Positions 1 to 6,725 of a stretch of 11,429 nucleotides of DNA are shown piece after piece; the first letter of the stretch is position 1; the number at the start of each line of letters is the position of its first letter. The DNA is taken from assembly GCA_001768125.1 (NCBI GenBank), contig MENB01000046.1:2142-13570 (forward strand), given 5' to 3'. The DNA is from Armatimonadetes bacterium RBG_19FT_COMBO_69_19 (lineage in GTDB: Bacteria; Sysuimicrobiota; Sysuimicrobiia; Sysuimicrobiales; Kaftiobacteriaceae). A program made the translations under genes and the position numbers. The notes under the pieces were generated by a model. That model was given only the letters and a program-made list of their open reading frames with translations. It had not been told where the DNA came from and searched no databases.

Positions 1-2
1 CG

Positions 3-494
3 CGGGAAGGGCAGGTGGTGCGCCTGGCCGATCGTATCGCGTACGTCCACCACGACACGGACGACGCGGTCCGGGCCGGGCTCGTCGCGGAGGAGGACGT
101 GCCGCGCGATGTGCGCGCCGTGCTCGGGCGCACGCGCGGGCAGTGGCTGGACGTCATGGTGCACGACCTCGTGCGGAGCAGCGCGGGCGGCGGGACGGTC
201 GCCCTGAGCGACGCCGTGCGCGAGGCCCTCAACCGGCTCAAGGATTTCTTGAGCGACCGCGTGTACAAAGGTCCGACCACCGCGCCGGAGGTGGCCAAAG
301 CCCAGCGCCTGATCCTCGCCCTCTACACGCATTACCTCGACCATCCCGACGAACTGTCGCCCGAGTACCGCGAGTTGATCGCCTCCGGCGAGACGGTGGT
401 CCGCGTCGTCGGCGACTTCCTGGCGGGGATGACCGATCGCTACGCCATCCGCCTTGCCGAGACCCTCTTCGTCCCCCGCACCTGGGCGTTCTGA
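3..494 (+). CDS. dgt: dGTPase-like HD-superfamily triphosphohydrolase, C-terminal part (partial, 5' end outside window)
   Basis: This is the C-terminal 163 residues of a deoxyguanosinetriphosphate triphosphohydrolase-like protein; the reading frame is open to the left edge, so the GTG codons at 15 and 18 are internal. It opens with the family signature QVVRLADRIAYVHHDTDDAV, which includes the last metal-binding Asp of the HD domain and the following helix. It ends with the typical stretch FLAGMTDRYAIRLAETLF and a short tail. Family members hydrolyse dNTPs to deoxynucleoside and triphosphate in the cytoplasm, so they affect dNTP pools; the exact substrate of this short bacterial branch cannot be told from the sequence. 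The next gene, hpf, starts 107 bases downstream on the same strand. The HD motif proper lies outside the window, so catalytic competence cannot be judged. Family assignment is confident. Confidence 0.9.
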   Translation, partial: REGQVVRLADRIAYVHHDTDDAVRAGLVAEEDVPRDVRAVLGRTRGQWLDVMVHDLVRSSAGGGTVALSDAVREALNRLKDFLSDRVYKGPTTAPEVAKAQRLILALYTHYLDHPDELSPEYRELIASGETVVRVVGDFLAGMTDRYAIRLAETLFVPRTWAF

Positions 495-528
495 AGCAAG
501 AGGACCGTATCAAGCGGGAGCGAACAAA

Positions 529-549
529 CCGCCTGAGCCACGGTGGCGG
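529..549 (+). repeat. Imperfect hairpin in the dgt-hpf gap
   Basis: CCGCC (529-533) can pair with GGCGG (545-549) around an 11-base loop that itself contains the odd palindrome CCACGGTGG (part of 538-546). No T-tract follows, so it is not a standard intrinsic terminator. The rest of the 107-base gap 495-601 shows only the hpf ribosome binding site. Function unknown; it may be chance in GC-rich DNA. Confidence 0.3.
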
Positions 550-586
550 CAGTAGACGCGCCCCGCAGCGACGAAAGAGGTCAGGT

Positions 587-592
587 GGGAGG
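587..592 (+). promoter_or_regulatory. Ribosome binding site of hpf
   Basis: GGGAGG lies 9 bases before a GTG codon at 602. This is the only strong Shine-Dalgarno-like match near the start of the conserved HPF domain, and it fixes GTG 602 as the start although the frame is open back to 143, inside the upstream dGTPase gene. Confidence 0.75.
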
Positions 593-601
593 GATCGCCT
601 C

Positions 602-1180
602 GTGGCCCAAAAGCGCCCGCTGCACGTCATCGTTCAGGGGAAGCACATCGCCGTCACACCGGCCCTCCGTGAATACGCGGAGGAGAAGCTCGGCCGCATC
701 ACACGCTATTTCGACCACGTGCAGGAGGCGCAGGTCGTCCTGAGCGTGGAGCGCCGCCGGGGGAACGTGGGCCGCGCGCAGGTCGTCGAGGTCACCGTGC
801 GGGGGGACGGCGTGCTGCTCCGCGGGGAGGAAGCCTCCCCCGACATGTACGCCTCGATCGATGTCGTCGTGGAGAAGCTGAAGAAGCAGATTGAGCGGTA
901 CCGCAGCAAGTTCATCGACCGCCGGCGGCTGGCGGAGAGCCGGAAGAAGACCCAGGCGCTGGTGCGGGCCGACCGGGCCCTGCGCGCGGGGCCGCGCGAG
1001 CTCCAGATCGTGCGGGTGAAACGGTTTGCGATGAAGCCGATGACGCCGGAGGACGCCGCCCTGCAGATGGAGCTCCTCGGCCACGACTTCTTCGCCTTCC
1101 GGAACGCGAGCTCACTCGAGGTGAACGTCGTCTACAAACGGGCCGACGGCAACTACGGTGTGATCGAGCCGGAATCGTAG
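602..1180 (+). CDS. hpf: Long-form ribosome hibernation promoting factor (HPF)
   Basis: The 192-residue product has the two-domain layout of long HPF. An N-terminal YfiA/RaiA-like domain (about residues 7-105; V-Q-G-K-H-I-A-V-T-P, then L-R-E-Y-A-E-E-K-L and the basic helix E-K-L-K-K-Q-I-E-R-Y) occupies the decoding region of the 30S subunit. A charged linker follows (about 106-134). The C-terminal domain (about 135-190; V-K-R-F-A-M-K-P-M-T-P-E-D-A-A-L-Q-M-E-L-L-G-H-D-F-F-A-F-R-N, encoded 1007-1111) dimerises to join two 70S ribosomes into 100S particles. The GTG start at 602 is chosen because GGGAGG precedes it and the fold begins directly after it. In many bacteria hpf sits next to secA and prfB; here one unknown gene separates it from secA. 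No clear promoter was seen in the 107-base gap upstream. Assignment is confident. Confidence 0.95.
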   Translation: MAQKRPLHVIVQGKHIAVTPALREYAEEKLGRITRYFDHVQEAQVVLSVERRRGNVGRAQVVEVTVRGDGVLLRGEEASPDMYASIDVVVEKLKKQIERYRSKFIDRRRLAESRKKTQALVRADRALRAGPRELQIVRVKRFAMKPMTPEDAALQMELLGHDFFAFRNASSLEVNVVYKRADGNYGVIEPES

Positions 1181-1186
1181 CAGGTC

Positions 1187-1870
1187 ATGGCGGCGGGGGG
1201 ACGTATGGGGCGGGGTGAGCGCGATGGACAGACGCTGGCGGAAGCGGCGGAGGGGGTCGTCCGCCTGCTGCGCGGGGTGAAGGCCGTGCGGGTGGAGAGC
1301 GACGATGCGGGGGGCATCCGCATCGTGCACGTGCTGGGGGGGCCGGATCGCAGCGCGAAGGTGATTGCCGTCGACGTCGTCTCCGCGCTTGCCGCCGAGC
1401 TCGGCGTGGAGCTCGAACCCCGCCAGGTGCGGGTCGCCGCGCAGCAGCGCGCCGACCGGGTCGCCCCCGCCGACCAACTGCGGTTGAAGTTCGTCGGGCT
1501 GTCCGTCTCCGTGCTGCGCACGGCCGCCGAGGTGAAGGTTCACCTCGAGGACCAGGGCCTCGTCTACGAAGGGATCGCCTCCGGCCCGTACGGCCGCGGC
1601 AACCGGTTGGAGCTGGTCGCCCAGGCGGCGCTCCGCGCGGTCGAATTGTTTCTGCGCGCGGAAGGGATGTTCGTGCTGGAAGGGGTCAGCACGCTGGCCG
1701 TCGGTCCCCACGAGGTCGCGGTCGCCGTGGTGTCGCTCCCCGGACGAGAAGGGGAGATCCTGGTCGGCTCGGCCGTCGTGCGCGACGATCCACGGGAGGC
1801 TGTCGTGCGGGGCGTGCTCGACGGCATCAACCGTCCGGTCTCCTGGCTGGTGGGCCGCAAGTCCCCCTGA
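1187..1870 (+). CDS. Conserved-looking hypothetical protein between hpf and secA
   Basis: A 227-residue soluble protein, with no signal peptide or membrane segment, that I cannot name. Residues about 18-84 form a compact beta-alpha-beta-like unit (G-V-K-A-V-R-V-E, then I-R-I-V-H-V-L, then R-S-A-K-V-I-A-V-D-V-V-S-A-L and a final R-Q-V-R-V-A). Residues about 98-156 and 163-222 look like two related beta-beta-alpha units, each ending in a Gly-rich turn followed by an Ala-rich helix (G-P-Y-G-R-G-N-R-L-E-L-V-A-Q-A-A-L and G-S-A-V-V-R-D-D-P-R-E-A-V-V-R-G-V-L-D). This pattern loosely recalls the regulatory domain fold of 2-isopropylmalate synthase, but that is inference only. No catalytic motif is visible. 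It starts 6 bases after hpf ends, so the two are probably co-transcribed. ATG 1187 has only a weak AGG upstream; ATG 1205, in frame and preceded by a run of G at 1195-1200, may be the true start. Confidence 0.75.
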   Translation: MAAGGRMGRGERDGQTLAEAAEGVVRLLRGVKAVRVESDDAGGIRIVHVLGGPDRSAKVIAVDVVSALAAELGVELEPRQVRVAAQQRADRVAPADQLRLKFVGLSVSVLRTAAEVKVHLEDQGLVYEGIASGPYGRGNRLELVAQAALRAVELFLRAEGMFVLEGVSTLAVGPHEVAVAVVSLPGREGEILVGSAVVRDDPREAVVRGVLDGINRPVSWLVGRKSP

Positions 1871-1880
1871 CCCGCAGGGG
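1864..1880 (+). terminator. Perfect 6-bp hairpin overlapping the stop codon of the hypothetical gene (possible terminator or RNA-end structure)
   Basis: CCCCTG (1864-1869) pairs with CAGGGG (1875-1880) across a 5-base loop, ACCCG. The TGA stop (1868-1870) sits in the ascending arm and loop. There is no T-run after it; the following bases are CATCCGAACC. It is therefore at best a non-canonical terminator or 3'-end stabiliser separating the hpf unit from the secA promoter about 95 bases downstream. Confidence 0.3.
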
Positions 1881-1931
1881 CATCCGAACCCTCTCTCAGA
1901 TGGGTCGGCGGCCGATCGCTACGGTCATCGT

Positions 1932-1942
1932 CCACGTCGTGG
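1932..1942 (+). repeat. Inverted repeat CCACG-T-CGTGG upstream of the secA promoter
   Basis: A perfect 5+5 palindrome with a one-base centre lies about 33 bases before the secA -10 element, that is around -45 to -55 relative to the expected start of transcription. That position would suit a regulator-binding site, but no regulator is known and a short GC-rich palindrome can arise by chance. The remainder of the 119-base gap holds the hairpin at its start and the extended -10 at its end. Confidence 0.3.
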
Positions 1943-1971
1943 CGTAATCGAGCGGGCCGCTTCCGACGCAG

Positions 1972-1980
1972 TGCTATAAT
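1972..1980 (+). promoter_or_regulatory. Extended -10 promoter of secA (TGC-TATAAT)
   Basis: TG at 1972-1973 plus a perfect TATAAT at 1975-1980 match the sigma-70-type extended -10 consensus, and this stands out sharply in DNA of about 70% GC. No good -35 hexamer is found at 16-18 bases spacing (the region reads GCGGGC-like), which is typical of extended -10 promoters. Transcription would start about 1986-1988, only 2-4 bases before the secA ATG at 1990, so the message would be leaderless or nearly so. Confidence 0.75.
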
Positions 1981-1989
1981 GGAAAAGTT

Positions 1990-4650
1990 ATGGCGAGCCT
2001 GCTAACCCGTCTGTTCGGCGACCCCGCCGGTCGCGAGATCCGCCGCCACCAGCCCCTGGTCGACGCCGTCAACGCCCTCGATGCCGAGTACAGCGTGCTG
2101 TCCGACGAGGCGGTGCGGGCGAAGACCGCGGAATTCAAGGCGCGCCTGGCCGGCGAGGCGACGCTGGATGACCTTCTGCCCGAGGCGTTCGCCGCGGTGC
2201 GCGAGGCGAGCAAGCGCACCACCGGTCTGCGCCCCTTCGACGTCCAGCTCATCGGCGGCATCGTCCTCCACCAGGGGAAGATTGCCGAGATGAAGACCGG
2301 CGAAGGCAAGACCCTCGTCGCCACGCTGCCGGTCTACCTCAACGCCCTGACCGGCCGCGGGGTGCACGTGGTCACGGTGAACGACTACCTGTCCCGCCGC
2401 GACGCGGGCTGGATGGGTCCCATCTACCACTTCCTCGACCTGTCCGTGGCGACGATCGGCCACGAGTTCAGCGGGATGTACGACCCGGCCTACACCGACC
2501 CCCAGCCCCACGCCGACGACCGCCTGAACCACTTCCGTCCGGTAACCCGGCGCGATGCGTACCACGCCGACATCACCTACGGCACGGTGAACGAGTTCGG
2601 GTTCGACTACCTCCGAGACAATATGGCCCTGCGCGCGGAGGATCTCGTGCAGGGCGACCTGGCCTACGCCATCGTGGACGAGGTGGACTTCATCCTGATC
2701 GACGAGGCCCGCACGCCGCTGATCATCTCGGGCATGCTGGACGCCTCGACGAAGAAGTACTACGACTTCGCCCGCCTCGTGCCGCGGCTCAGTGCGGGCG
2801 GCGACTATACGGTGGATGAGAAGATTAAGACCGCGCTGCTCACCGAGGAGGGTACGGCCCGCGTCGAGCACGCGCTCGGGGTCAGCAACCTCGCCGACAT
2901 CGAGCATGTCGACCTCATGCACCACATCCAGCAGGCCCTGCGCGCGCTCGCCTGCTACAAGAAGGACGTGGACTACGTCGTCAAGGACGGCCAGGTGATC
3001 ATCGTCGACGAGTTCACGGGGCGCCTCATGTTCGGACGGCGCTACAGCGACGGGCTCCACCAGGCGATCGAGGCCAAGGAGAACGTGCGCATCGAGCGCG
3101 AGAGCCAGACCCTGGCCAGCATCACCATCCAGAACTACTTCCGGATGTACGAGAAGCTCGCCGGCATGACCGGCACGGCCAAGACCGAGGAAGAGGAGCT
3201 CCAGAAGATTTACAACCTGGCCGTCGCGGTCATCCCGACACACCGGCCGATGGTGCGCGCGGACCACGCCGACCAGATCTACAAGACCGAGCGGGGGAAG
3301 TGGAAGGCCGTCGTCGCCGAAATCGAGTCATGGAACAAGCAGGGCCGCCCCGTGCTGGTCGGCACGCGCTCCATCGAGAAGAACGAGCAGCTCAGCGACA
3401 TGCTGCGCCGGCGCGGCATCCGCCACGAGCTCCTGAACGCGAAGCAGCACGAGCGCGAAGCCGAGATCATCGCCCAGGCCGGTCACAAGGGCGCCGTGAC
3501 CATCGCGACCAACATGGCCGGCCGCGGCGTCGACATCATCCTGGGGGGCAATCCGCCGGATTCCGCGGAGGCCGAGGCGGTCAAGGTCCTGGGCGGCCTC
3601 CACGTCATCGGCACCGAGCGCCACGAGGCCCGGCGCATCGACAACCAGCTGCGCGGCCGCGCCGGCCGCCAGGGCGATTCCGGCTCCTCGCGGTTCTACA
3701 TCGCGCTCGAGGACGAGCTGATGCGTCTGTTCGCCGGGCAGCGCATCGCGGGGATCATGGACCGCCTGGGGATCGACGAGGACACGCCGATCGAGCACCC
3801 GCTCGTCACCCGGCAGATCGAGTCGGCGCAGAAGAAGGTCGAGCAGTACCACTTCGACGTGCGCAAGCACGTGCTCGAGTACGACGACGTGATGAACGTG
3901 CAGCGCAAAGTCATCTACGGCGAGCGCCGCAAGGTCCTGTTCGGCGACAACGTCCGGGACAACATCCTCGACATGGTCGAGCGCCAGCTCGACGCCCTCG
4001 TCAACGCGTACTGCGCGCCCGACGCGACGGCGGAGGAGTGGGACCTGGCCGGCCTCGCCGAGAGCGCCTCCCAGCTCGCCCCGACCCTGATGGATGTCCC
4101 CCTCGACCAGCTGCGCGCGCGCGACGAGCTGCAGGACGTCCTCACCCGGGAGGCGCTCGCCGCCTACGAGCGCAAGGAGCAGGAGATCGGGGAGCCGATG
4201 CGGGAGGTCGAGCGCATCGTCCTCCTCCAGACGATCGACCGCAAATGGATCGACCACCTGTACAACATGGACTCGCTGCGCGAGGGGATCGGGCTGCGCG
4301 CCTACGCGCAGGTCAGCCCGCTCATCGAGTACCAGCGCGAGGGCTACGACCTCTTCCAGCAGATGCTGACCGACATCCAGGAGGAGACGGTGAAGGTGCT
4401 CTTCCGCCTGGAGGTCGAGGGCGCGAAGGTGCCGGCGCCCCGGCGCGTGCTCCGGCCAGCCGGCGTCGCATCGAGACCGACCGTCGCGGGTCCGGCCCCC
4501 TCAGCATCCGACGGGATCCCATCCGAGATGCCGATGACAGACGGGCCGAAGCCGGCCCCGGTTACTGCCGGGCGCAAGATCGGCCGCAACGACCCCTGCT
4601 GGTGCGGCAGCGGCAAGAAGTATAAGAAGTGTCACGGCAAGGACGAATAG
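1990..4650 (+). CDS. secA: Preprotein translocase ATPase SecA
   Basis: An 886-residue SecA, close to the usual length (about 900 in E. coli), the motor that pushes preproteins through SecYEG. Visible in order: Walker A TGEGKT at 103-108; the signature [20 protein letters not shown] near 193-212; Walker B DEVD at 230-233 followed by I-D-E-A-R-T-P; NBD2 motifs [10 protein letters not shown] and [10 protein letters not shown]; the helical scaffold with D-R-K-W-I-D-H-L; a Pro-rich linker; and a C-terminal zinc site with C870, C872, C881 and H882, which binds SecB or ribosomes in relatives. About 20 extra residues occur at roughly 158-182 relative to E. coli, as in several other phyla. ATG 1990 lies just after a strong -10 element; GGAAAAG at 1981-1987 could act as a Shine-Dalgarno only if transcription began farther upstream. 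The 3' end overlaps lnt by 22 bases. Confidence 0.98.
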   Translation: MASLLTRLFGDPAGREIRRHQPLVDAVNALDAEYSVLSDEAVRAKTAEFKARLAGEATLDDLLPEAFAAVREASKRTTGLRPFDVQLIGGIVLHQGKIAEMKTGEGKTLVATLPVYLNALTGRGVHVVTVNDYLSRRDAGWMGPIYHFLDLSVATIGHEFSGMYDPAYTDPQPHADDRLNHFRPVTRRDAYHADITYGTVNEFGFDYLRDNMALRAEDLVQGDLAYAIVDEVDFILIDEARTPLIISGMLDASTKKYYDFARLVPRLSAGGDYTVDEKIKTALLTEEGTARVEHALGVSNLADIEHVDLMHHIQQALRALACYKKDVDYVVKDGQVIIVDEFTGRLMFGRRYSDGLHQAIEAKENVRIERESQTLASITIQNYFRMYEKLAGMTGTAKTEEEELQKIYNLAVAVIPTHRPMVRADHADQIYKTERGKWKAVVAEIESWNKQGRPVLVGTRSIEKNEQLSDMLRRRGIRHELLNAKQHEREAEIIAQAGHKGAVTIATNMAGRGVDIILGGNPPDSAEAEAVKVLGGLHVIGTERHEARRIDNQLRGRAGRQGDSGSSRFYIALEDELMRLFAGQRIAGIMDRLGIDEDTPIEHPLVTRQIESAQKKVEQYHFDVRKHVLEYDDVMNVQRKVIYGERRKVLFGDNVRDNILDMVERQLDALVNAYCAPDATAEEWDLAGLAESASQLAPTLMDVPLDQLRARDELQDVLTREALAAYERKEQEIGEPMREVERIVLLQTIDRKWIDHLYNMDSLREGIGLRAYAQVSPLIEYQREGYDLFQQMLTDIQEETVKVLFRLEVEGAKVPAPRRVLRPAGVASRPTVAGPAPSASDGIPSEMPMTDGPKPAPVTAGRKIGRNDPCWCGSGKKYKKCHGKDE

Positions 4651-6602
4651 CCCTCGCCGCCGCGAGCGGCATCCTGCTGTACGCCGCTTTCCCGCCGCTC
4701 GATCTGGGCTGGTTCGCCTGGATCGCGCTTGTCCCGTTGCTGATCGCGCTGGAGGGTGAGGCCCCGTCTCGCGCGTTCGTGCTCGGGGTGGTCGGCGGTG
4801 CGATTGCCTACCTCGGCATCCTGTCATGGATGCGCGTCTTCGGGATCCTGCCCTGGCTGCTGCTCGCCGCCTACCTCAGCCTGTTCACGGGCGTCTTCGC
4901 GTGGGGCTGGCGTTGGATCAGCGATGGGCGCCCGGCGTTGCTGGCCGTCTGGACGGTCCCGCTCCTGTGGACCGCCCTGGAGTATCTGCGATCGATCGGC
5001 GTGATGGGATTCCCCTGGGCGCTGCTGGGGCTCACCCAGTACCGTGCTCCCGCCGTCATCCACGTCGCGATGCTGACGGGCGTGTTCGGGGTCTCCTTCG
5101 TGGTCGCGCTCAGCTCCGCGGTGGTCGCCTCCAGGATCGCCGGACGCCGTATCGGGCCATTGCTCCTCTCCGCGCTGGTCGTGGCCACCATCATCCTGTG
5201 GGGGCGGTCACAGGTCCCTCCGCCAGCGTCCGGCGACCTTCCTGTCGCCGCCGTCCAGCCCAATGTGGCGTCGCGGCTGAAGTTCGATCCGCTGTACGCG
5301 TCCCGGTATATGGAGGCGCTGCGGCGTCTCGTCGCCGAGGCAGGCCGCCAGGGTGCGGCGCTGATCGTGCTGCCGGAGACGGCCGTTCCGTACAACCTCT
5401 TTGGTCCAGCCGGCGTGCTGCGTGAAATCGGCGGGTGGGCGAACCGGGCGCGGGCCACCCTGATCGCCAGCAGCATGGAGAACGGCGTCTCCAACATTGC
5501 GGTCGCGGTCGCGCCCTCGGGCGATGCGGTCAGCCGGTACGACAAAGTGCGTCTGGTGGCGTTCGGCGAGTACGGCGTCCGTCCCGGGACGCGCCACGAA
5601 CCGCTGTGGACGCCGCTCGGCCGGGTCGGCGTGGCCATCTGCTTCGAGTCGATCTTCCCCGACGTGGGTCGCGCGCTGGTCCGCGGCGGCGCCGACGTCC
5701 TCGCGGTGATCACCAACGATGGCTGGTTCGACGGCACCTCCGGCGGCGCGCAGCACGCGGCGCAGGCGAGCCTCCGGGCGGTGGAGACCGGGCGCTGGGT
5801 GATCCGCGCCGCCAACACCGGTCTGACGGTCGTGATCGACCCCGCCGGCCGCATCCGCGGGGGCGTTCCCGCCCGCACCGAGGCCGTCCTCGTAAGCGGC
5901 GTGTCGCTCGCGCAGGGCGAAACGTTCTACGCGCGGTTCGGCGATCTCTTCGCGCTGGTTGCCCTCTTCGGGCTCGCGGCCACGGGCATCCCCCGCATGT
6001 GGACGGCCCTCGTCGCCGACGCCCGCACCGGTGCGGTCCAGCAGAGCGCGGCGGCGGCCGGGTTGCCCTTGATCGCGGTGTGGCTGCTGATCGGCCGTGC
6101 GCCCGGAGGGATCTGGCCGGGCGTGCTCCTCGCGTTCGTCGTGGTGTTCTCTGCGCTGCGACCGCGGCGGGAATGGGGCTTCGCCGCGCAGGGTTTCGGG
6201 GCGACGCTCGTTGCCGGTCTCGCGGTGGCCGGAACGCTGTTCGCGGCGCTGGCGCTGGCCTTCCGCGCATACGGGATCCCCGTCGCGGTGCCCGTGCCGC
6301 CGGGGGGCTGGATCCCCGGCGCCGTGCGCCAGCTAGTCATCGCGCTCGCGATCGAAGGGTGGCTGCGGGGCGTCGCCTTCACCCCGCTCGAGGAATGGAA
6401 GGGCAGGGTGGTGGCCGTGGCGGTGGGGACAGCGGCCGGGATGCTGCTGCAGCGCGGCCTCGGCGCGGAGGCGATCGCCTGGGCGATGGTCACCGGGGCC
6501 GCGTTCGGCGCGATCCGCGCGCGGACGGGTAATGCGCTGGGGCTGGTGGTGCCGCACGCTGTGGGGAACCTCCTGTTCTCAATTGTGACACTCGTGCGCT
6601 GA
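4629..6602 (+). CDS. lnt: Apolipoprotein N-acyltransferase Lnt with an extra C-terminal membrane domain
   Basis: A 657-residue protein. Residues about 8-191 hold several membrane segments with the Lnt opening ([14 protein letters not shown]). Residues about 204-430 are the nitrilase-like domain with the catalytic triad E250 (L-P-E-T), K306 (Y-D-K) and C338 (I-C-F-E). One more membrane helix (about 438-456) normally ends the protein. Lnt transfers an acyl chain from phospholipid to the N-terminal cysteine of lipoproteins, at the periplasmic face. Two features are odd. The K306-C338 spacing is about 32 residues against 52 in E. coli, so the loop over the active site is short. About 180 additional residues follow (about 478-657) with 5-6 membrane segments; see the separate entry. 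Start GTG 4629 lies inside secA (22-base overlap); no strong ribosome site is seen, so translation is probably coupled to secA. Lnt assignment is confident. Confidence 0.93.
   Translation: MSRQGRIALAAASGILLYAAFPPLDLGWFAWIALVPLLIALEGEAPSRAFVLGVVGGAIAYLGILSWMRVFGILPWLLLAAYLSLFTGVFAWGWRWISDGRPALLAVWTVPLLWTALEYLRSIGVMGFPWALLGLTQYRAPAVIHVAMLTGVFGVSFVVALSSAVVASRIAGRRIGPLLLSALVVATIILWGRSQVPPPASGDLPVAAVQPNVASRLKFDPLYASRYMEALRRLVAEAGRQGAALIVLPETAVPYNLFGPAGVLREIGGWANRARATLIASSMENGVSNIAVAVAPSGDAVSRYDKVRLVAFGEYGVRPGTRHEPLWTPLGRVGVAICFESIFPDVGRALVRGGADVLAVITNDGWFDGTSGGAQHAAQASLRAVETGRWVIRAANTGLTVVIDPAGRIRGGVPARTEAVLVSGVSLAQGETFYARFGDLFALVALFGLAATGIPRMWTALVADARTGAVQQSAAAAGLPLIAVWLLIGRAPGGIWPGVLLAFVVVFSALRPRREWGFAAQGFGATLVAGLAVAGTLFAALALAFRAYGIPVAVPVPPGGWIPGAVRQLVIALAIEGWLRGVAFTPLEEWKGRVVAVAVGTAAGMLLQRGLGAEAIAWAMVTGAAFGAIRARTGNALGLVVPHAVGNLLFSIVTLVR
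6060..6599 (+). other. C-terminal domain of Lnt: degenerate CPBP (CAAX protease/bacteriocin-processing)-like membrane domain
   Basis: Residues about 478-657 of the Lnt protein form a multi-helix membrane unit not found in ordinary Lnt. The part A-L-A-I-E576-G-W-L-R580-G-V resembles the CPBP motif 1 (EExxxR-G), but the first Glu is Ile. The region where FxxxH is expected reads G-M-L-L-Q608, lacking the His. The last motif, [13 protein letters not shown]643-A-V-G-N647, matches the family pattern RTGs...HxxxN well. With the first Glu and one His absent, protease activity is unlikely if the alignment is right. The domain call is inference from motif order and helix pattern; the alternative is an unrelated membrane extension. 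Confidence 0.5.
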
Positions 6603-6706
6603 AGACGGAGCGTCACGCGCCTCTCGCGGGCTTGCCCTTGGAATCACCACGGTGGAGTCTGTCGCGGTTCCTGAGCAGGGGTCGGGCAGGGATGCCAGGC
6701 CTCATC

Positions 6707-6715
6707 TGGTATGAT
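6707..6715 (+). promoter_or_regulatory. Extended -10 promoter of prfB (TGG-TATGAT)
   Basis: TG at 6707-6708 with TATGAT at 6710-6715 (one mismatch to TATAAT) lies 10 bases before the prfB ATG at 6726. No recognisable -35 hexamer is seen at normal spacing. Transcription would begin about 6720-6723, giving a leader of only 3-6 bases, and TTAGCACTGCC before the ATG has no Shine-Dalgarno. The geometry is the same as for secA. Nothing else convincing is present in the gap 6603-6725. Confidence 0.65.
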
Positions 6716-6725
6716 TAGCACTGCC

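Noticed and set aside
143..601. Upstream extension of the hpf frame to 143
   Set aside because: It overlaps dgt, reads as Arg/Pro-rich low-complexity sequence typical of a shadow frame, and GTG 602 has a good ribosome site exactly at the start of the HPF fold.
2002..3267. Long open frame on the minus strand (421 codons) inside secA
   Set aside because: It is a high-GC shadow of secA: composition dominated by V, H, D, L and R, no recognisable domain, and the sense strand is unambiguously SecA. The same holds for the other minus-strand frames, including 4871-5878, 8208-9335 and 10622-11419.
3300..4625. Plus-strand 441-codon frame inside secA
   Set aside because: Arg/Pro/Gly-rich out-of-frame shadow of secA with no family features.
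6390..6407. Literal EExxxR match E588-E589-W-K-G-R593 in the Lnt C-terminal domain as the CPBP active-site motif
   Set aside because: It lies after the helix with I-E-G-W-L-R-G, which aligns much better with the family motif by position and the following Gly; the later match falls in a likely cytoplasmic loop.
6603..6660. Intrinsic terminator after lnt
   Set aside because: Only 4-bp stems (GACG/CGTC at 6604-6614 and CGCG/CGCG at 6616-6628) are present and no T-tract follows.
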